Shown piece by piece: positions 58,763 through 64,000 of a stretch of DNA of 64,000 nt. Origin of the DNA: Fratercula arctica (taxonomy: Eukaryota > Chordata > Aves > Charadriiformes > Alcidae); the NCBI GenBank assembly GCA_947846985.1, contig CANTUZ010000014.1, positions 10,399,837 through 10,463,836 on the forward strand, read 5' to 3'. The position numbers and the translations under genes were made by a program. The notes under the pieces are model-generated. The model saw nothing but the letters and a program-made list of their open reading frames with translations. It made no database searches and was not told the origin of the DNA. Each line of letters begins with the position of its first letter. The first letter of the stretch is position 1.

Positions 58763-61700
58763 TCAGGGCCCCCCCTGGGGCAGACAGTCCCGCCGGCCAC
58801 CCCGCACCCCACACCCCGTCCCCGGCGAGCAGCGGGCGCCCTCACAGAGCAGGGTGCTGTGCAGGTAGCAGGTGCAACGCTGGCTGCAGTTGCCCATGAA
58901 GACGTCCTCCAACACCTGCAACGCCAAGGAGACCCCCCCCTTTACACCACCCGCCCGTGACACCCCCTTATTTCCACACCCCATGGCGGTGGGGTGGGGC
59001 GGGGGGCTCACCGGGAGGTATCGCCCATCCTGGAAGCAGCCGCAGGTGCTGGGGAGGAGGCAGCGGGGGCCGTCGGTGAAGAAGCCCTGGGTGCAGCGAC
59101 AGCCCTCGAAGCAGGGACCGGCGCAGGGCAGGGGTTGGGCCAAACGGGCGCAGCTGCCCTGGCAGGAGCGGGCGCAGAGGGCGTAGAGGCTGTGCTCGCC
59201 GCAGGGCAGGGCTGGGGGGTGGGAATGAGGGGGGGAAAGGGGACCCTGGGTTGGGATTGGAACCTGGAACAATGGTGTCTCCATCCCATGGTTGCAGTCC
59301 CATCCCCTGGTTGCAATCCCATCCCCTGGTTGCAATCCCATCCCCATCCCATGTCTGCAATCCCATCCCCAATTTTCAATCCCATCCCCATCCCAAGGTT
59401 GCAGTCCCATCCCAAGGTTGCAATCCCATTCCATGGTTGCAATCCCATTCCATGGTTGCAATCCCATCCCCATCCCATGTCTGCAATCCCATCCCAAATT
59501 TTCAATCCCATCCCATGGTTGCAATCCCATCCCCATCCCATGTCTACAATCCCATCCCAAGTTTTCAATCCCATCCCACATTTGCAATCCCATCTCCTCC
59601 ACCTTTGACCGCCCAGTGAAGATACTCACGGCAGAAGCTCTCTGTCCTCCAGACCTTCACTGGAGCTCCAGCCTCCTGGCAGGCCGCGGTGTAGGCTTGC
59701 AGACTCCGGCACAGGGTGTCCGTGGCCCCGGTGGTGAGGACCATCTCCTGGAGACAGTGCTGGAAGAAGTCCTCAGGGCCAACCTGCCCGTGGCAGCCGC
59801 TGAAGGGCCCTGGTGTCACCACGATCATCCCACATGAGGTCTCTGCCTGGTAGGGCCTGGTGGCATCCGGTGGGTGGACAGAACACTTTTCACAGCTGTC
59901 CGAGCAGGTTATGGATTCATCCAGCACCTTCCAGGCCACCACCAACTCCTGGGTCCCGTTGACCTGGGTGCCATTGGGTCCCATGAAATCATTGTCACCG
60001 TTGCCGTCAAAGTCACCGCAGAGGCCACACATCTGCCCCGCGTAGGTGCTGGGGACAGTGACCAAGAGGACGGCGGTGGTGGCGTAGACGAGCCGGTGGC
60101 CCAGGGCCGTTTGAAGGACGATGTTGTTCCCCTCTTGGGTCACCCAGGTCTTCCCATCACCCACCGATAGTGGTAGGGTGTGGGTCTCCCCGTCCACCTG
60201 CGGGCAAGGGAGGAAGGAGATGAAGGGGGTGAGATGTCCTCCCGCCTTGCCCCGTCACCCTCGGGGATGGATGGGGCGCACCACCCCACACATGTCCCCC
60301 TGGAGCTCACAGATCCCACCCACAGCCTTATCCGGCATTTTTTTCCAACTGATAAACCCAATTGTGGTTGGGTGATGGGTCAGGATTTGGTCCCCAGCAG
60401 AGAAATTAGGTTGGGGGCAGAGGGAAAGAGGAGAAATCGTGGCCAGGAGAGACATTTGGGGGAGAGGAAGAGGAGAAGAAGGATCATGAAGAGCTTTTTA
60501 GATGAGATGAAGAGGAGAAAAAGGATCTCAGAGAGCTTTTTAGGGAGACAAGAGAAGAAGAAGGATCCTGAAGAGCTTTGTAGAAGAGATGAAGAGGAGA
60601 AGAAGGATCTTGGACACCTTTTTGGGGAAGATAAAAGAAGAAGGATCTCAGGGAGCTTTGTGGGGGAGATAAGAGAAGAAGAAGGATCCTGGAAGGCTTT
60701 TTAGAAGAGATGAAGAGGAGAAGAAGGATCTCACAGGGCTTTTGAGGGCTGATGAAGAGAAGGATGATCCTGGAAATCTTTTTAGAAGAGATAAGGAAGA
60801 GAAGAAGGACCTGAGAGAGCTTTTTGGGGCCGCTAAAGAGGACAAGCAGCATCTTGGTGCATGCGGTTACTGGGATCCATCCAAGGGTGACCGATTGGGA
60901 TGGGGCTGTGGCTCAAAATGGGGTTGAGCTGATGGTTGCCCACCAAGGAGAGAAACACTCACGTCAACAGTCCACATGCTCCCGCTCTGCATGGTGACCC
61001 GGGAGCCCCCGACCGCCACGGTGACACCTCCATCATTCTCCAGCATCACCTCCAACTCCTCGCCATCCCCTTGGCAGACCTTGGCCAGGACATAGCGGCA
61101 GGAGCCACCGAGGGTGACATTCAACCCGTCAAAGGTGACCAAGCGCCGGGCGCCCAAGAGGACGCAACGGCCACGTTGCCCACCGTAACAACCCCGTACC
61201 CCTCTTTCCACCCGACACTCCTGTTCCGGGTGACACGGGGCCTCCCAACATGTCACCGTCCCTCCCGTGGCGCAACGGCAGCGCTCGGTGCACCCATCGC
61301 TGGGGTAAAACTCTTCTCCCTGCTGGTAGTAATGTCCCCGGTGGTGACAACCGCAGTCGGGTGGTGGCACACAGTGCTGGCCGCTGAGGAGGAAGCCCTC
61401 GTCGCAGAAACACCCCTCGGTCCTCGGCAGGTCGCAGGTCTCCGGGCTGCCGGGGTGGCTGCACGTGGCGGGACAGGCCGTGCCGTTGAGCTCGTAGTGC
61501 GAGTGCGGGGGGCAGGTGGGTGCTGGGGGGGGAGGGGGGGGGGGTTAGGAGGAGGAAAGAGTCAGCATTTTGGGGTGAAAAAGGGGGGATTTGTGAACTG
61601 GCAAGGACACGGGGTGTGGCACTATGGGGGTGTCCCAAAACCACCTCAACTCTGCATATGACTGGGGTTTTTTTCAAGGATGGAGGAGACTATTGTGGAT

Positions 61701-64000
61701 TTTCTTCCACCAGGGATCTTCCCAGCCCCTTCTTGACCCCAAACCGGATGGAAAGCCCAATCCGGGTATTTTTGCACTGTGATGACATCAGATGGAGAAC
61801 CCCATTTGGGATTTTCCTGCTGTGAGGATGCTCCCAATCTCCCCTTTTGACCCCAACTTGGATGAAGATCCCCAATCCAAGGATTTTTCTAGTCCAACTA
61901 GGTTGGATGAAGATTCTGCTCCAGGATTTTCCACCTCGGAGGATCCTCTCATCTCCCTCTTGACCCCAGATTGGACAGACATCCCTACCCAAGAATTTTC
62001 CTCTGCTGAAGATGCTCCCATCTCCCTTTTGACCCCAGCTTGGATGGAGATGTCTATCCAAGGATTTTCCCACTCCGACCAGCTCAGCTAGAGATCCCGA
62101 TCTGGGATTTTCCTCCTCCGAGGATGTTCCCATTTCTCTCTTGACCCCACCTCAGACGGAAAACACTATCCAAGAATTTTCCTACTCCAACTAGCTTGGA
62201 CGGAGATACAAATCCAGGGATTTTCCTTCTGCCACTGTCTTGGCAAACCCTTGAGGCCACGCACCACAAAAGGTCTTGGAGCGCCAGGGCTCGAGGACAA
62301 CTCCGGCCTCCTGGCAGGCAGCAGCGTAGCCCATCACCGCCTGGCAGACGATGGCCTTGTGCCCTCGGAAGACGCAGTAATCGGTGATGCAAGCCTGGAA
62401 ATAGCTCTCGGGGTCAATACGGGGGTGACAAGACCGGAATGGCCCCTCCGGTAACAGGATGAGCCCACATTCCTCCCCATTGGCCCGTTGTTTGCGGCCG
62501 ATGATGGCGCGGCTGGAGCACTGGCGTGTTGTTGGCTCGCTGCAGCCCGGCACCACTGTTGTCACCACCTTGGGGATGTCGTTGTGGGGGTCGCCATCGA
62601 AATTTCCACAGAGGCCGCACAGAGCCCCAGCGTAGGTGCTGGGGACGGTGACGGCCAAGTGGCTCTGCCCGTCAAAGGAGACGGTCAAGTGGAAGTCGGT
62701 GCGTAAGGAGGTGCCCCAGCCCCGGCGGGCGATGGAGATCTTGCCCTCGGGTAGGGTGTGGGGTAGGTTGACCAACAGACCATCAACCTGTGAGGGGACA
62801 GGGGTGAGCTATGGGGTGCTCCATGCGGGGGGAAGCGCCCCAAATGGGGTTGAGCTTGGGGAGGGGTGGCAGAGGTGCTCGCAGAGCCCCAGTGTTCACC
62901 TCAAAGCAGACCCAAAGCCAAAGGTCAACTCCAACCTCAACCCCAAACCCCAACCTCAACCCCGAACCCAAACCCCCAACCACAATCCCAACTTCAATCC
63001 CATCCCAATCCTAACCAAACCCCCAATTTTAACCTCAAGTCCAACACCGACCTCAACCCCAAACCCAGCTTCAACCCTAACCCCAACCCCAACCTCAATC
63101 CCAACCCGAAGCCCAAACTCAACACCAGCCCCAACATCAACCCCAAAACCAAACCTCAACCTCCAAATCAAACCCCCATTGTGGCCCCAAAATCAACCCC
63201 AACCCTAACATCAACCCCAACCCCAGACCCAATCTTAACCCAAACTCAACCCCACACTTCAATCGCCAACCAGAAAACCCAACTTCAGCCCCAACTTTAG
63301 GCCTTGACCCAAACCTTAACCTCAATCCCAACCTTAATCCCATCTCCAGCCCCATCCCCAAACCCAACCCAGAGCCCTATCTCAACCCTCTACTCAAACT
63401 TCCAACCCCACCCCTAGCCCCAGCCCCAAATGCAACACCGGCCCCGTCAACACAAATCATCAACACCAACCCCAATATGAACCCCAACCTCAACCCCAAT
63501 CCAACCCCCCAACCCCAATCTCAACCTCAACTCCAAGTCCAAATCCAATCCTAACCCAAACCTTGACCCCATTTCCAACACCAACATCAACCCCACCTTC
63601 AACCCCAACTCCAACCCCAAATCCAACCCTAACCCCAAATTCCACCCCATCCCCAACCCCAACATCACTCCCCGTCCTAACCCAAATCCACCACAACCCG
63701 TCCAACCCCAAATCCAACCTTAGCCCAAAATTCAACCCCAACATCAGCTTCAACACTAATCCCTTCCCCAACCCCAAACTCAACTCCAACCCCTTGCCCA
63801 ACCCTAAGTGCCCCCATCCTTCTCTCCACACCCCTCAGGACCCCACCCCACTCCCCTCACCCCCCCAAAAACCCCATCAGGACCCCGTGGTGGGACCTCC
63901 CTCACCATGGCCCTCCCTGGGAAGTCGTGGCTGAGGGAGATGTTGTACCCGTAGACGATGACCTGGACCGAGGTGGCAAGGGACATGCCATGCACCCCCT
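58763..64000 (-). CDS. FCGBP: FCGBP-like vWD-C8-TIL protein, 3' part (5' end outside window)
   Basis: Six exons in the window: 63906 to beyond 64000, 62265-62787, 60963-61522, 59630-60197, 59012-59211, 58763-58915. All are phase-consistent; 698 codons precede the TGA. Domains: end of a vWD ([27 protein letters not shown]), C8, TIL (CPPHSHYELNGTACPATC), a VWC-like segment (HRGHYYQQGEEFY, CTERCRC), a second vWD (LVTFDGLNVTLGGSC; CGLCGDFDGNGDND), C8, TIL (LPCGEHSLYALCARSC) and a final VWC-like piece CSQRCTCYLHSTLLC before the stop. The second vWD starts LGARRLVTFDG, so the GDPH self-cleavage site is missing. FCGBP is a secreted goblet-cell mucus protein. Human FCGBP neighbours FBL, which supports the name, but avian paralogues exist and this could be one. 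Donor after exon 62265-62787 is GTGCGT. Confidence 0.85.
59270..59605. repeat. TTGCAATCCCATCCC minisatellite, FCGBP-like intron
   Basis: Units ggttgcaatcccatcccc and catgtctgcaatcccatccc about 16-40 bases, eleven or more copies. Confidence 0.9.
60440..60850. repeat. AGAAGAAGGATCTC minisatellite, FCGBP-like intron
   Basis: About nine units of 40-50 bases with gaagaaggatcctg and agctttttaggggaga. Purine-rich on the plus strand. Confidence 0.85.
61640..62230. repeat. About 65-85-bp repeats, FCGBP-like intron
   Basis: Degenerate units with ggattttcc, gaggatgctcccatctccc and ttgaccccaacttggatgga. Confidence 0.75.
62900..63810. repeat. AACCCC/AACCTC hexamer-like array, FCGBP-like intron
   Basis: About 900 bases of ccccaaccccaacctcaa type sequence with a 6-base beat, one strand C-rich. 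It looks like a degenerate telomere-like simple repeat but is not TTAGGG. Confidence 0.85.

Noticed and set aside
62900..63810. Interstitial telomere
   Set aside because: The array is AACCCC/AACCTC-like and degenerate, not TTAGGG/CCCTAA. It lies within an intron of the FCGBP-like gene.

Overview
This window looks like part of a bird microchromosome or dot chromosome. It is vertebrate: spliced genes with GT-AG introns, CpG-rich promoters and AATAAA signals. It is extremely GC-rich, and nearly every intron and spacer is built of minisatellites and G/C homopolymer runs. The gene set (DYRK1B, FBL, an FCGBP-like gene, COX6B1, a kallikrein-like protease) corresponds to human 19q13 genes, the class often missing from early avian assemblies. 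Species cannot be fixed from the sequence alone. All exon models below were built by hand from reading frame, splice-site phase and homology recalled from known families.

Layout, left to right. 1-3840: minisatellites, no recognised gene. 4027-6733 (-): a five-exon kallikrein-like serine protease with an intact catalytic triad. 6850-10450: purine-rich and CCCTATAG satellites. 11301-20472 (-): DYRK1B kinase in ten coding exons, with a probable 1-base frame error in the last exon; promoter near 22.4-22.7 kb. 23085-33264 (-): fibrillarin (FBL) in nine exons, 300 aa. 35709-37566 (+): COX6B1 in three coding exons, 86 aa, with a non-coding first exon near 34.3 kb; its promoter region faces that of FBL. 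38044-55666 (-): a secreted giant of about 3,730 aa, tail-to-tail with COX6B1. It has a signal peptide, one 9,005-bp exon encoding about 100 follistatin/osteonectin-like (FOLN-like) four-cysteine repeats, then three von Willebrand D regions. 58763-64000 (-): the 3' end of a second vWD-C8-TIL gene (FCGBP-like) in the same orientation, running off the right edge.

Two observations stand out. First, the giant FOLN-repeat exon, with higher-order 258-bp (three-module) and 177-bp (two-module) periods. Second, a recurring architecture in which intronic tandem repeats contain copies of the edge of the neighbouring exon with its splice site: eight decoy donors in FBL intron 8, six in DYRK1B intron 7, one each in DYRK1B introns 5 and 9, one decayed acceptor-side copy in FBL intron 4, and roughly 180-bp units with acceptor-like polypyrimidine-AG tracts in COX6B1 intron 1.

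Functionally, DYRK1B, FBL and COX6B1 are unrelated housekeeping or regulatory genes. The two vWD genes are probably a tandem-duplicated pair of secreted, mucus- or matrix-type proteins.
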